Of a stretch of DNA of 64,000 nt, positions 21,943 through 34,164 are shown one piece after another. The stretch comes from Cinnamomum chago. Lineage: Eukaryota; Streptophyta; Magnoliopsida; Laurales; Lauraceae. A program made the translations under genes and the position numbers. Positions within the stretch are counted from its first letter, which is position 1; each line of letters starts with the position of its first letter. The stretch lies in the NCBI GenBank assembly GCA_038049695.1, contig CP142457.1, positions 55,672,501 to 55,736,500 on the forward strand, given 5' to 3'. The notes under the pieces are model-generated. The model saw nothing but the letters and a program-made list of their open reading frames with translations, was not told the origin of the DNA and did no database searches.

Positions 21943-24358
21943 AGCTCTTGTCGACGTTAGCTATTATCATTATAAAAGATGAGTTGAATTCCAATGCACA
22001 TGCAGGCACCCTTCTAGGCACCTAAGTCTTGACCTCTCGATACCTGAAAATGCTACATTGCGAAGTCATAACACATTCAAAAAAATAACTGGAGAACCCG
22101 ACAACATTCTCTTGCTCAATAGTCTCAAAATGTTTATTTTCTTGATATTTGAAGCCGCCTACAGAGCATGACACACTGTTTCAGGCATAAAAAACTCTTA
22201 TACATAAAAGCTTATGATCAGCCATCTATATGAACACCAATTTTGGCAGCCTTGAAACCATGATTCAAAACCAGGGGCGCTCATGGGTGGGCTATTGGTA
22301 ACATTTTAATGGGAAAGATCTCTCCTCAGGCTCAGCTCATCCACTCAACTTGCAATAACTATGAGAGCAGGTAATTGGATCATATTGGTAACACTTTAAC
22401 AAGGCCCTACACACATTTTTCCATGTGACTGTGAGTGGATGAGCGCAAGGGAGGGGGCTCTTTTAACACTATTTTGACATATATGCAATAAAGATGGTAT
22501 TTTTAAATAATATCTCCAAAGTTTGATAATCTGTAATGCTAACGAAGGGTTTCCAACCCTTTGAGCAATTGTAATACAAGTGGACTCAACCTTCGTTTAC
22601 CACTCGGCCAACTCCTTAGGGTTAACTTATGTTTATTTCTATATATTATTTTTAATTGTAAGATTCAACTTAGTTTTCATCCATTTTCCCAATAATTAAT
22701 GTAATGAGAAAAACAAGAATTTGAAAACATGTTAAAATTTTATCGAAATGATAATTTCCCAAGAACAATATTTGTGATTACATTTGCGACCGACTTATCA
22801 AAGCCAACAACATGCTGTATATGGGCTTTTAGGCCTGTGGGTTGGACCAAGGGCCTAATATTCTAGTGAAATACTTGAATACTTCTTGGCCCAGGCTTAT
22901 ATATGCATAAAGGCCTGTTCTGGCCCAATGTTTAGCACAGCCTGTGGCCCATGGTCCAACCTAGCCTTCAACATTTGGCCGTCAACATGTTGCCACATGA
23001 ACATTGTAATAAAATAAAAACCAAAAAAAATGCATTGGTTCAACAGTCACCATCAACTTAAAGGAACAATCCAAGTACTCACTTTCAAGCATTATCAATC
23101 CATCCCAATTCTCAAGAGGGTACAATTAAAATAGTTGTATCACAATAAATTCATTGAACTGTGTGATTCGGATGTTCAACAATAAGATAATTAGATGGGC
23201 TCTCTCATGGCTCCTGCGCCATTGGTTGGGTACCCAAAAAAAATTTAAAAATAATGACATAAGTATCGTGATATGTATTTAATACAAAAAATTTGATAAC
23301 CATGTTGTAGAGCCAATTGTGATAAATATCAAAGATATTTTACAAATATTCCAATAAGATTGCGATACTTATTTAGAATGGCATTTACCAAACAATATTG
23401 CAATCTTTGGAAAGTATAGCCTAAGATTAAATAATATCGCAAGAAGATCATGGCAATAATAAAACAAGAACCGGAAATTTTGACAAAAACCTTAAAAAGA
23501 TCACTTTTTTATTTTTATTTTTTAACAGATTTTCCCCTGACATTCTCCCAAAAACATTCCAAAAAGAATTTGAAAAAGAACCCAAATTTTGAAAACATTC
23601 AAAAAAAAAATTTGTGGCTATAATTTTCAAGAACGATGTTTGTAGACTAGTAGAACCCACTTTGATGCAATGCCAATCATATGCTGAAGTCGGCATCCAT
23701 GAATTAGAGGTATGTCAAATATTAATTAGCACCGTACTATGATCAGAACTGCCTGTTTAAAAGCCTCAAGTATGATCTTACATCCTCTTAAAATATGTTA
23801 AGATATTTCAATGCCCAAAGGTGGGCCCTACATCATAGCTCTAAAAAATTACATTGAAGGGGAATTCCAGTGGTTAATTTGAAGATTTATCATGTAGACA
23901 AAAGGAATATGCATCGCATACCAAAGCCAGAACAGAAGTAAAGGTTATATAGCTTTTCTTTAATCCAGCTGTCGGTGGTTTGGTGCCATTCAAAGGGGGC
24001 GTACAAGAGGAATCATTTTCTTACCTTGTTGCTTTGTCTGCCTGTTTTGCAGAGGAGGGAATATCCTTTGATGAAGAGAGAGAAACCATATGATAACACA
24101 CCTACCACAGGACCTATTTTCGCTTGCAAGATGGCACACTTGGCACAAGTAGTTTAGGTCAGTTTAGCGTGCTGGCCGTTTTCTTTAAGTGAGGATTGTA
24201 AAAACCCTCACTTTTAAGTGAGGATTGTAAAAACGTTTTTTCGTAAAAAAAAGAAAAATAGCTCATTTTTATGTTTTTCTTTACAGAAATATAATTGCAC
24301 CTAACGTAAATTTTATTTTAATGAAAAGAAGGATTTTCATAAGTTCCGCTTTTTAACC
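21943..24358. other. Intergenic, no gene
   Basis: AT-rich sequence. At 22800-22980 there is a patch of GGCCTG/CAGGCC and TTGGACCAA motifs, probably a decayed transposon. At 24189-24235 the 20-bp string AAGTGAGGATTGTAAAAAC occurs twice around CCTCACTTTT, forming a small repeat and hairpin. No coding region is supported. Confidence 0.4.
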
Positions 24359-24535
24359 CTAAGGGTTAGCTCGGTTGGTCTAGAACCACGGTTTGCATAC
24401 GGAGGTTGTAGGTTCGAAAATGCACACCACACTAAGGTTACAGGGGAGTTTACTCGGCTTTCCTCTGATGAGCCCGGAAGGATTTGTCCAGCCCAAAAAG
24501 TTGAGAACCCTCTTGATTACAAAAAAATAAAAATA
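24359..24535 (+). mobile_element. tRNA-derived SINE
   Basis: Box A GGTTAGCTCGGTTGGTCTAG (24364-24383) and box B AGGTTCGAAAATG (24410-24422) are well formed and correctly spaced. An unrelated body follows, then an A-rich tail at 24520-24536. Too diverged from a tRNA to be a gene. Confidence 0.75.
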
Positions 24536-24536
24536 A

Positions 24537-26112
24537 AATCCCTTCTTATGCGGAAAATCAGCTGCACAAAAGTACCCTTCTTGATCTTTAGTGGGAACCC
24601 GGCCTCCTGGACAGCCAGATTAAGAACATCTGCAAGTGGGAGTAAAAAGTGCCCTACTACTTGTTGGGCTGATTTTTATTTTGTCTGTTAACTTTAAATC
24701 CTTAGCATCGACGGATTTTATGCCACGGGCCCCGTTTTTTCCCTCTTCTATAAGTAACTAATCACTTTTTTTGAAGTAACTAATCACTTTTTTCTTAATC
24801 AATTGGCCCATCAGCATACTATGTGGTGTCATTAGTGGAGGCTGATCAGAATCTTCTATTCAGCTTTGGATTAAGTGGGAGAAGACTTATGATAAGTGTA
24901 CTTCCCATTTTAAAAGGTTATTAATTTTTATTTTATCTCAGGTGGGCCCCACAAGACGGGTCTTTTCGTACTTTGGGAGGGCTTGTGCCATGAAAATGGA
25001 AACATTCACATCTTTGAAAGATTAGAAATCTAGTGATAAACAAATTGTTTATGAAGTGCGGAGAAATAAGGAGTGGTTGATGGTCGTGGAATACTTTTTT
25101 TTTTTTTTACAACACCACTAAACCATGAGTGTGTTTGTGGTATTGGTGATGATCATGGAATTGAATGGTAATGACACTAATATGATATTGTACTCAATAC
25201 AATCAAAAGCCGTCTTGTTAATATCGATCAACATGCACGGTGATCAACTGGTAGGATTGAGGTACACAAAGTTACCATGGTTAGAGTTAAAGCCGTTTTT
25301 CTGTAGAAAGTCCATGGTTCTAACAAGGCTGTGCATGTAGTTGGACCAAAGAAAATTGATCCGCAGTATTTGGGATATATACTATCTCACACTTATATCC
25401 CTAACCACCTGAGCTATAGCAGATAGCCCATAGAGGTCATCCTATATACCAGCAAATTGTAAGAACACACCCTGAGGGCTAAGACAAGTTATGGCCCAAA
25501 ATGTCACCTATCATTTGTAGAAATGGCAGCTCCTATCCTCTCAAGTAGAGGTGGGAGTTGATTAGTTGAACCCAGTTGAGAATTGGTTCGCATACATGCA
25601 AAGTGATGGTGCCCTGCCATCTAATTTTTCTAGCTAAGCTAGAACACTTTATTTTTGTGCTTGCCTTTTTATCTGTTGAAATGGTTCCACTTTCAACTGA
25701 AACTCAATTAACACCACCCCTCGAGTATTAGCAGTAGAACAAAGTTTACTCCAATCTTAGTGAAGACACAATTTGGTTTAATAAGCAAGACAAGCATGGG
25801 AAGACTTGGACATAAAAGGCCATAGCATAGATGCAATCCCAATCCAGAAGTCATTAGCACTTTTTGTTGCACATTGGTGGCATTGCATGCTTATTTCGCA
25901 GTGAAAAAGACTCTCAAAATGTATAAAAGAAACATGGGTTTGCTTTTAAAAGCACCCTACTGCACTGGAGAAAGTTAGATATGACTACCAACCTGTTATA
26001 TGATAATTGTGAGGGGGCGCACACAGCAAGCAATCTCTGTTTGACAGTCCAATTGATTGCGGCAGTGAAACAGAGGACATTAAAGCATCACCACCTTCCT
26101 CTGACCATCACC
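24537..26112. other. Intergenic, no gene
   Basis: No supported gene or element. A T-run at 25095-25108 and a duplicated AAGTAACTAATCACTTTTTT at about 24754-24792 are the only structures noted. Confidence 0.4.
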
Positions 26113-26248
26113 AGCTTCCTCTCTGAACAAATTAAAAGCCAAGGAAAGAGTATAAGCATTGCTATTGTGCTCAATTTGGCAGCTTCCTCTCTGAACAAAT
26201 CAAAAGCCAAGGAAAGAGTATAAGCATTGCTATTGTGCTCAATTTGGC
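26113..26248 (+). repeat. 68-bp tandem duplication
   Basis: Two near-identical copies (26113-26180, 26181-26248) starting AGCTTCCTCTCTGAACAAAT. A related shorter start CACCTTCCTCTGACCATCAC precedes them. One or two mismatches suggest recent origin. Confidence 0.9.
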
Positions 26249-26521
26249 TGTCATTTCATCCATTTTTCCTTTCTTTAGTTTCGCACATGTTGAAAACAAG
26301 AGTATTTTACTTAGAAAACCCCCCAAATTATTAGAATTACATTAGTGTTGTGTGTCCTTTAATTACAAAAGAGTGACTTGCAATGCCCTTTGGGCATGGC
26401 CCCATGTAGAGGTCTTAGATTTTTAAAATTACTCAGGTTAAGTGAAGAAGTTCTCCCTTCTACAAATCTTTTTTACTTGGTAGGCGTAATTAGGAGTCCT
26501 GCTATAAGACATGTGAAAACC

Positions 26522-26697
26522 TTTTTTTTTTTTTTTTATGATGTGGTATATATATCTTTGGGATCTTTGACCAATAGGACTACTCCACTGGGTGGCACCC
26601 GCTAAGCCACTGTAAGACACGCGTGCAAAATTTGGAGTAGGTTTCAAATACAAAACGTGGGGAGCAAACCCACACCTTATGCTACTGCACCAACTCC
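26522..26697 (-). mobile_element. SINE on the minus strand
   Basis: Read on the minus strand it begins GGAGTTGGTGCAGTAGCATA, a box A-like tRNA start, then GGGTTTGCTCCCC as a box B-like motif, and ends in a 15-base poly-A (T-run 26522-26537). Length and layout fit a tRNA-derived SINE. Confidence 0.6.
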
Positions 26698-26699
26698 AA

Positions 26700-28136
26700 T
26701 GTGGGTAAAATTAAAAAGGAATATTAGACTTTGGAAAAATACTTAAAGTAATTGAGTTTTCATGGTTCTTTAATATAAATCCTTCCATGGCAGTGTATAT
26801 AGCGGAAAAAAAAAAAAAAAAAGAAGTGAGATTGACATTAGGAATGAAAGGGATGAATCTCTCATAACATTGTCCTTGATTAAATAGCTATAATCATTCA
26901 ACAAGGCTAATCTATAATGTATACTTCAAGCAAAGAAATATATATATATATATAATGTATACCTAATTCACCCAACTATTGAGCATGGTGAGGGACTAGA
27001 CCTAACTTTCATCCAAGGAGTCATTTATTTCACCACGGTCATAATTCTGATAAATGAAAAAGTAACCATTAGCTGGTAATTTTTCATATCCATTGTGTGC
27101 CTCCTGAGTCCTGTCACAAAAGGCTCACTTTCCAACCAGATATTATTACTAGACTTTAGTTACAAAATGGAGGATGGATTGTGTAGCAATAAAAACAATT
27201 GTGAAGGATGAGTTTCTTGCAGATTATTTGAATGTATACTCTAAAAGGAAACTGCAGAAAGAATTAATATGGAAATAATAAGTGACTATTTAAATCCCAT
27301 GAAATAACATTTGAAACATTTTTATCAGATATAGGTTGTCATTACCATAAGTACTTCTCAAGGAAATAAACAAAATGCATTGGCTCCAAGGTAACTCTAG
27401 TAAACTTTTTTAGGGAATCATAGGGAAAACCTCTTTAATATTATGACTGTACAATGGTTGGCCAACTATTCTCATCTATATAAGATCTGAAAAGTGACAG
27501 AGCACAAAACTTAACATCAACGCAGGGAGGTGGGGATGGCCCTTAACTTTGAGTGTCTGATTAGGTACAATGAGAGGATAGGATCTCCATAGTGCGACCC
27601 ACATCTTGCTAATCCAAGCGTTTAAAAATGAGTTCTGGATCCTTCATCGGGATTTTTTATGGTTTTACTCAAATAGGAGTTAGACCAGCTGTAAAACTGA
27701 GCAAATGGTTAAGAATGTCAGGCGCTCAATCTTTTGACCGGACTAATTCTTATTGGAGTAAAATTTAAGAACGGTCCATTTAAAGGAAGCTATATGAGGA
27801 GATAAGCACGATCCAAGCCATATATATATCAACACATTAGATTAGATTTATTTTATTATTGCAAGTAACAATTGAATCACATAACTTTTTTTTTTCTTTG
27901 GTAGAATCCATTGGCCACAAGTATGGGGCTGTGGGTAAGACACCCACCAAAAGAATATTTACATTTGGTCAGCCTATCCAACCTCTCAAGAGATTGAAAT
28001 GATGATTAAAAAAAATGTATTGGTCTTTGCTTCCACATATATGCATGTTATGATTGGCACTGGTGTGCAATGTTAGAAGTGGTATGGTCAGCTACTGGGA
28101 GATTTCACGTCAGAATAAATTGGTATAGTTAGAAGT
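26700..28136. other. Intergenic, no gene
   Basis: AT-rich; an A-run at 26805-26822, an (AT)n tract at 26939-26955 and another T-run at 27886-27895. No coding region or bounded mobile element is supported. Confidence 0.4.
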
Positions 28137-29538
28137 CATAATCTGCCACCTAAAAGAATTTGGATTGGATTCAAAGTTCACTTCAAACTCATGTTAGTCA
28201 CTTCAAATCCGTGGTTGTGGTAAAGAGCTTCTGACAGTAGGAATGCAATATAGCAGATTAAAAATTAGAGCCAACATCAACCGATTCTGAGGCTAGCTTG
28301 CCATCCCACAGTGATAGGGTGGACTGGAGTTTAGCAGAGACAAAAGAAAAAAAAAGATTGAATCTTGCCACTTTGTTTTTTTGTTTTTTTGTTTTTTTGT
28401 TTTTTTTTTTACCCACCTTCCACTTCATTGTAGTAGTTAAAATGCATGCAAGTAGAGAGATCTATGGGTAATAAGTTGGATGTATGATTGTATGAAACAT
28501 ATGGACTATCCACCATCCCACCAACCATTTGGTGTGGCTAACGAACTATCTCAAAAACAGTATATTTGCATGGAGCATTCTTCATCAGTAATGAAAATGG
28601 CTTTTAAATAAGAGTGTTTTTTCTCTTTCACTTGCTACGGACTTAGGGGCTGTTTGGGGGCTTTACTAATGGAATTGAGTGAAGTAAAGATTATTTTGAA
28701 GAAAGAATAAAATATAAGTGGATACGTTATGATGGTAAAATATTTTCTGTGAATTCATTTTTTGAGGTAAAAGTTTTTATTCAATTTTAATGGAATGCAC
28801 TTTCAGACAAATACAAATTCATTGTTTAAAAGTCTTACAGATTTGTAGAAAATATTTTCCTTATCATGAAAGTTTAAAAATACTGTAGAAAAATAAAATA
28901 CCGAAATGACACGTGGCTAATCAGTATTTGCAGCACATTACGGTGGTGGTAGGAGTCAGGACTAGTCTTAAATATGCCATACAAATAAAAGACCATGCCC
29001 CACCATAACCAGATCCCCCCCACAATCCTCACTCAACACAGTTTCCTACAGGCCAAACGAGCCACGTGAAAGGGTGGGCTAATTTGGCCCCACCCAATAG
29101 AATGGCACAATATTACAGACGAAGGCATCGGTCTAAATTTAATTTTCATCAGTCATTTCTATCATGCAGTGGGCCACATGGCAAGAAAGAAGGCCAAATA
29201 GGTCCCAAACTGTAGAAGACTTGATAATAATAAGACATCCGTTAAAACTCAATTTCATCGTCATTTCAGCAAACCAATCCAAAGACATTTAAATGACTTT
29301 GCTGCCTTCACTTGAATGTTAACATAGGCTAAAAACAATCTACGCCAGCTAATTTCAGACAATGCTTTGTCCACCCTGCATGTCATATTGCTCACCTCTA
29401 GACTCTAAAGTTGTATATAAAAGGACAAATTGTATCGATTTAGGTTGTGACTTGTGACTTGCGAGAGAATTAAGGGATGTGATGCTTTTGAGAGTTTAGA
29501 TCGGAAGCCTCTTTGATAAGTAAAGCACTCCAAGTCTT
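28137..29538 (+). repeat. Tandem segmental duplication, copy A
   Basis: Order of blocks: AATCTGCCACCTAAAAGAAT (about 28140), CACCTTCCACTTCATTGTAG (28415), AACGAGCCACGTGAAAGGGT (29054), GGCATCGGTCTAAATTTAAT (about 29123), TTGTATATAAAAGGACAAAT (29411). All recur in the same order in copy B. A (GTTTTTTT)n run at 28375-28410 and a GGGGCTGTTTGGGG start of a Tourist-like element (28646, after TTA) are extra in this copy. The TATA-like box with an upstream G-box GCCACGTG suggests a promoter. Confidence 0.75.
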
Positions 29539-29711
29539 AATCTGCCACCTAAGAGAATTTGGATTGGGTTTAGACTCAGTGTTAAGTGACTTAGAATCAG
29601 CATTTAAGTCACGGTTGTAGGAAAGAGTCTCATTCTAGTCCAAAATGTAGAGTTTGGGTGAAATAGCATTGGTATGTACTTTGGTGATGAAGTTGGAAAC
29701 ATTTGACTGTC

Positions 29712-29950
29712 ACAAGAAGAGCCTCTTACTCAAATGGTAAGAAGTGGCATTTTTTATTTGAGTGCACAGGGTTTGAATCTGGACAGTCACCTCCTCTCAC
29801 CCTAAAGACTGTCCGACCTTACCCGTGGGCTCCCTTACCTCTTCCGATGTCCACTTTTCTCTAGAGAGGGTTGGGTCCCAGCCCCCTTGGAGACTAGCAT
29901 GCCTCCCCGTTGGGAGGACGAGAGTTTTAGGCTTTTAGCGGCTTTCACCT
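29712..29950 (+). mobile_element. SINE-like insertion in copy B
   Basis: CTCAAATGGTAAGAAGTGGC followed 35 bases later by CAGGGTTTGAATCTGG resembles the box A and box B layout of a tRNA-derived SINE. The rest is GC-richer than the surroundings. It is absent from copy A. Ends are approximate. Confidence 0.45.
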
Positions 29951-30740
29951 TCATGACATCACATCTCCCACCTCTATAACAAAAAACAAAAAAAAAATGA
30001 CATCACACATCTCCACCATTTGGTATCTCAAAAGACAGAGAAAAGAAAAAGGGTTGGGGGAGGGATTGAATTTGCCTGTTCTCTTTTGTAAAGAGATGAA
30101 TTTGCCTCTTTTTTTTCCATTTGTAAAGATGCTAACCACCTTCCACTTTATTGAATTAGTTTTTCTTTTTCTTTTCTGTATTAGTTAAAATGCATGTAAG
30201 TAGAGATCTGGATAATGAGTTCAATGTATGTTACATGCACTATCCACCATCCATCCAACCATTTACCATGGATAATTAAGTATCGAAAAGAGAAAAAATA
30301 CTCATCTGCGCACTACTCACCATGCATCTGAACCATATGCCATGCACATTCAGAGGTAGATCCCACCTCTTAGACAGTCCCAATGGACGGTGCACATGTG
30401 CACAGGTGGATGATTTTGCTCAAAAGATTTTGCTCAAAAGAGTAGTTCATTTGTATGGAGCATTTTTCATGGATAATGAAATCACTTTTAAGAGTGTTTT
30501 CCCTCCTTTTCCTTTCTAACTTTTTTCCATGATTTCATTTTTTGAGGTAAAAAAAAGAAAAAATCTTTATGGACCACACATCCAAATGAATATAAAATCA
30601 TTATCTAAAGTTCTATAGGAGACGAGGTTGAAAAAATTTCCATTAAAAGGAAAATATTTTGCCAGCCTTGGTGGTAAAGGGCGTCTCATCTCACTGCCAA
30701 TGCTAGGGAGCAACCTCTGGCAGGTGCACCTGTAGAGCAC

Positions 30741-30919
30741 GGAAGAGGATCCCCTGTTTGGTCCAAACAGGAGATCCCTGTTTGGACCAAACAGAGGCCT
30801 CCACGTGTGGGGGCGGAGGAAAGAAAAAGTCAATTTCTCTTCCTCCGCCCCCCTTCCGCCCCCACACGTGGAGGGCCCTGTTTGGTCCAAACAGGGATCC
30901 CTTGTTTGGACCAAGATCC
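30741..30919. mobile_element. Mutator-type foldback MITE
   Basis: 179 bp flanked by a perfect 9-bp duplication GTAGAGCAC (30732-30740, 30920-30928). The two arms are long inverted repeats: GATCCCTGTTTGGACCAAAC and CTCCACGTGTGGGGGCGGA on the left match the complement of the right. Palindromes TTTGGTCCAAA and TTTGGACCAAA occur four times, and CCACGTG twice. The 9-bp duplication points to a Mutator-like transposase. Open frames across it are chance. Confidence 0.85.
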
Positions 30920-32185
30920 GTAGAGCACAAAGGTGGACAGACTCTCCAGCGGCTTGTAGTACAATAGTGGGCTTTTGCTAACGAGCTTGGATGGAGGTCA
31001 TGCTGCAGGATGCTGAAGTGGAACATTAAAAAGGATTATTCTTAGGACTTAGGCCTTGTTTGATATCTCTACGACTCTAATCTTTTTTTTCATAGATCCA
31101 TAAAAAAAAAGTCATTAAAAAAAAAGAAGCTAAAACCAAAATGAGTGTTTGATAATGCAAGAATCTACTTTAAATAGACTTTTTGAAATCATTGATTGAA
31201 AGTTTGACCTCATAATTGTATTCATCCTTCCAAAGAGATTTAATGGTATGGATCTTGTGTTTGGAGCTCATAGAAGCCAAAAAATACTATCAAATAACTT
31301 ACTTTTTTGCACATATATTTAGATTAGTAATGATCCAAACGACTGAAATTTGGTCTCATAGCCATGCTTGATCTTAGGAACAAGGATCTTGATTCACTCT
31401 TTTAAATAAAAGTAAAAATAAAAAATGGACTGGGCATCCACAATGACCACAAAAAGTGGAGCCGCCTCTTTGTTTGGATAGTTTATCATTCCTCCCATGT
31501 TCAAGCAAAGAAAGAAATTGCAGAAAATAAAATTTTCATTTATCATTTTCCGAAAAACAAAATTGGCAAGCTTAATAAAAACATGCCCTAAAAATGACAA
31601 GTTGCAGCACATTAGGATGGTGACAGGACTATTCGTAAGCTGTAAAAATGACCTTGTCCGCCATAGCCGAATTTTCCTAGAGACAAAACGAGCCACGTGA
31701 AATGGTGGGCTAATTTGGCCCCACCCTATACACCAGCACGTTACAAAAAAAGGGCATCGGTCTAAATTCAATTTTCATCAGTCATTTTTTTATCATGCAA
31801 CAGGCCACATGTTACAGACGAGAAGGCCACATTGGTCCCACAGCATGGAAGGACACAATAATAATAATAAGACATCTGTTAAACTCAATTTCATCGTCAT
31901 TTCCAACAAACCAATCTAAAGACATTTAAATGACTCCACACTTGAATGTCAACATAGGCTAAAAACAAACCTATGCCAGCTAATTTCAGCTAATGCCTTG
32001 TCCACCTGCATGTCATATTGCTCACCTCAAGTCTCTGTAAAGTTGTATGTATATATATAAATGACAAATAGCATCGATTTAGGTTGTGACTTACGAGAGA
32101 ATCAAGGGAAGTTAGTAGCTTTTGAGAGTTTATATTAGATCAGAAGCCTCTTCAAAAAGTAAAACACTCCAAGTTACTCTTTTTT

Positions 32186-32773
32186 AACATTATATTGCTG
32201 TAATAGATTTTCAATGTCTTATCTTCCCACTCTCATGTCATTTTTCCCGACCACTCATACTATCTTTTTCGTCTCTTATCATTTGGCCGTTTCCTAACAA
32301 AATAAACTCCTTTTCATATTAAACAACATTCCAGCGAGTCCCAGTCCCAGTTCCACACGAAGCACAGAAATACCCACCAACATCTTCTTGATCTATCAAT
32401 CCTCACCACAACTTAGATAAATCCAAAAACAATAACAATAACAATAGCAATCACAGCGAAAAATTATCAATGGCTAGGAATAGATAATACATCCAACCCA
32501 TTTGATCTATCTTAAGACATTATAACCCAATATCCCTCTTCAATAATGCTATTGACCAAATGAAAAATAGAGTACCATCATCATTAACCCATTTATTTAT
32601 GATGGATCAAGAGAGAGACAAGAGAAGGGCCCTTCACAATCTAAATACAGCAAAGAATAGAAAAAAAAAGAGGGAAGAGAGACCCTAGACAAACAAAAAG
32701 AAAAACACAACTCACAAACAGCTCATGTGATATGTATGTATGTATCATCATTGTATACCCACAATGAGTACAC
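32186..32773. other. Leader-like sequence and BAG gene 3' flank
   Basis: At about 32330-32470 a CA-rich run (AACAATAACAATAACAATAG) ends in an ATG at 32471 that opens a five-codon frame (MARNR, TAA). It looks like the 5' leader of a plus-strand transcript from the TATA-like box at 32050. The region 32640-32773 is likely the 3'UTR of the convergent BAG gene. No plus-strand protein gene is supported. Confidence 0.35.
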
Positions 32774-34164
32774 TTACTCAAAAAATTCCCAATCAAGCTT
32801 GGAGTGGCTGGAAGAGCTTGAAGTAGCTGGTGTGGGATCAAAGGTCTCCCATTTCGTCGTCACAACCACAGAATCTTTCTGCTGCTGCTGTGCCCTGTTG
32901 GGCATAGCATTCCTGATCTTGAGCAAGTCAAGTGTCTCCACATATTTCTGCACTCTCCTCACCTGCACAAACACAAAAACCCCAAAACAAATTGAGAGAT
33001 TTCTAGAATGAAAAGGATCCACAAACTAACAAATTACAATAATTTGAGCGTTTGGATGTAACCCAATTTGCAATCTACATTGGATATCATCACCCGTAAC
33101 ATTTAGTTTAGTTTGAACAAAAGGATATGTAATTATTATTGCTTACAATATCTTCCACTCAAAATTAAAGTTAATGTGTGATACTGTACCAGCTAATGTT
33201 TCAGAGAAAAATAGGAAAAAAAAAAAAAAAAAACAAAAATGGAAACGGAAAAATTGGAATAGTCCCAAATCAGTTTAGCAAGAAAATCCAAAATGATTGC
33301 AATTTGAGGAACATCCAAACAAGTCCAAAAGATCTGAACCTGCATTCTCCTCTGCAATTTCACATCTCCCTCGGCCATGATTCCATCCAATTTGATCAGC
33401 TGCGTCATCAACAGCTCGGTCAGATTCAACACATCTTTCTCCGCAACTTTTTCTCCTCTAGAAATCACAGATTCGAGTGCCGAGACCTGCAACAGTAGTC
33501 AAGATAATCAAATTGTCTTCTGTCAGTTGTAAGAAACAGAAACAGAATCATGTTTGTTTGCAATTTGCAATTGCATATACCTGGCCAGCGAGCTTGTCTA
33601 CTTCTAAGCTGATTTCTGAGATGGACTTGGATGCCTTCTCTATCTTCGCATTCTTCCGCATCTCGATGTACCGTCTCTCCTGGCTCGTTGGATCTTCGAC
33701 AAGGACGATCTTCGATCGATCCTTCACACCTGCCATATCAAGATACGCGTTCGAGTTTCGCTCCTTGTCTTTGAATATCAGCTTCTGATCTTGGTGGTGC
33801 AATCCCGTTTGCGCTGACAAAACCTTCTTCAATTCCCCTGCAATTGAAACCAAAATCAAAGACATTGAATCACAAACGTCTTCGTGCACTGAAATTAGAA
33901 CATATCTTCTACAGAGAGATTTGAGATTTTACCGAAGGTTGCTTGAGAGCTGATATGGACTTCGTGCGTAGAAGAGCCGTGTTTAACCCTAACTTTGATG
34001 GTTGGAGCAGGAACTGAAGCGCCTTCCGAATCCGGATTCCGCTTCTGTACCAGCATTCCACCTGGTCTGACCTCCCAATCTACAGCATTTGAAGCTCCGT
34101 CGCTGCTCATTTCAGATTTTCCATTCTTCGGTGTCGTCGCGGTCTTCGTCCTCATCCGCATCAT
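32774..34164 (-). CDS. BAG-family Hsp70 co-chaperone (UBL + BAG domains)
   Basis: Four exons on the minus strand: 34164-33933, 33837-33581, 33486-33340, 32962-32774. All introns are GT-AG; total 274 codons plus stop. The layout matches plant BAG1-4 proteins: a basic N-terminal tail with the conserved DWEVRPGGMLVQKR motif (residues 29-42), a ubiquitin-like fold at about 56-126 (IKVRVKHGSSTHEVHIS to SKIVLVEDP), and a BAG domain at about 140-225 (KSISEISLEVDKLAGQVSAL, LTELLMTQLIKLD, RRVQKYVETLD). The C-terminus is Ser/Gln-rich and ends LDWEFFE. BAG domains bind the Hsp70 ATPase domain and release nucleotide; the ubiquitin-like part links to the proteasome. No frame damage. The first ATG of MMRM at 34164 is chosen; 34161 and 34155 are alternatives. 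Length is nearest Arabidopsis BAG4-like members; which paralogue it is remains open. Confidence 0.94.

Larger units (their letters stand above)
29539..32185 (+). repeat. Tandem segmental duplication, copy B
   Basis: Second copy of the preceding unit, enlarged by insertions: a SINE-like block at about 29712-29950, a Mutator-type foldback element at 30741-30919, and sequence starting GGCCTTGTTTGATATC at 31052. Conserved blocks are at about 29541, 30132, 31690, 31755 and 32041. By eye the copies are roughly 80-85% alike where alignable, so the duplication is old. Confidence 0.75.

Noticed and set aside
24359-24430. Possible tRNA gene
   Set aside because: Box A and box B are good, but the cloverleaf cannot be completed and an unrelated body with A-tail follows, so it is a SINE.
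28375-28410. (GTTTTTTT)n as a CRISPR-like or regulatory array
   Set aside because: A simple microsatellite; CRISPR arrays are not expected in plant nuclear DNA and no spacers exist.
30567-31026. Several open frames of 69-125 codons around 30567-31026 on both strands
   Set aside because: They all read through the foldback MITE at 30741-30919; both strands look open because the arms are inverted copies. No domain is recognisable.
31052-31400. Full Tourist-like MITE starting GGCCTTGTTTGATATC
   Set aside because: The left end is suggestive but no matching right end or TTA flank could be found.
32471-32488. Plus-strand gene starting at the ATG at 32471
   Set aside because: The frame closes after five codons, and the following sequence is the 3'UTR and last exon of the BAG gene on the other strand.
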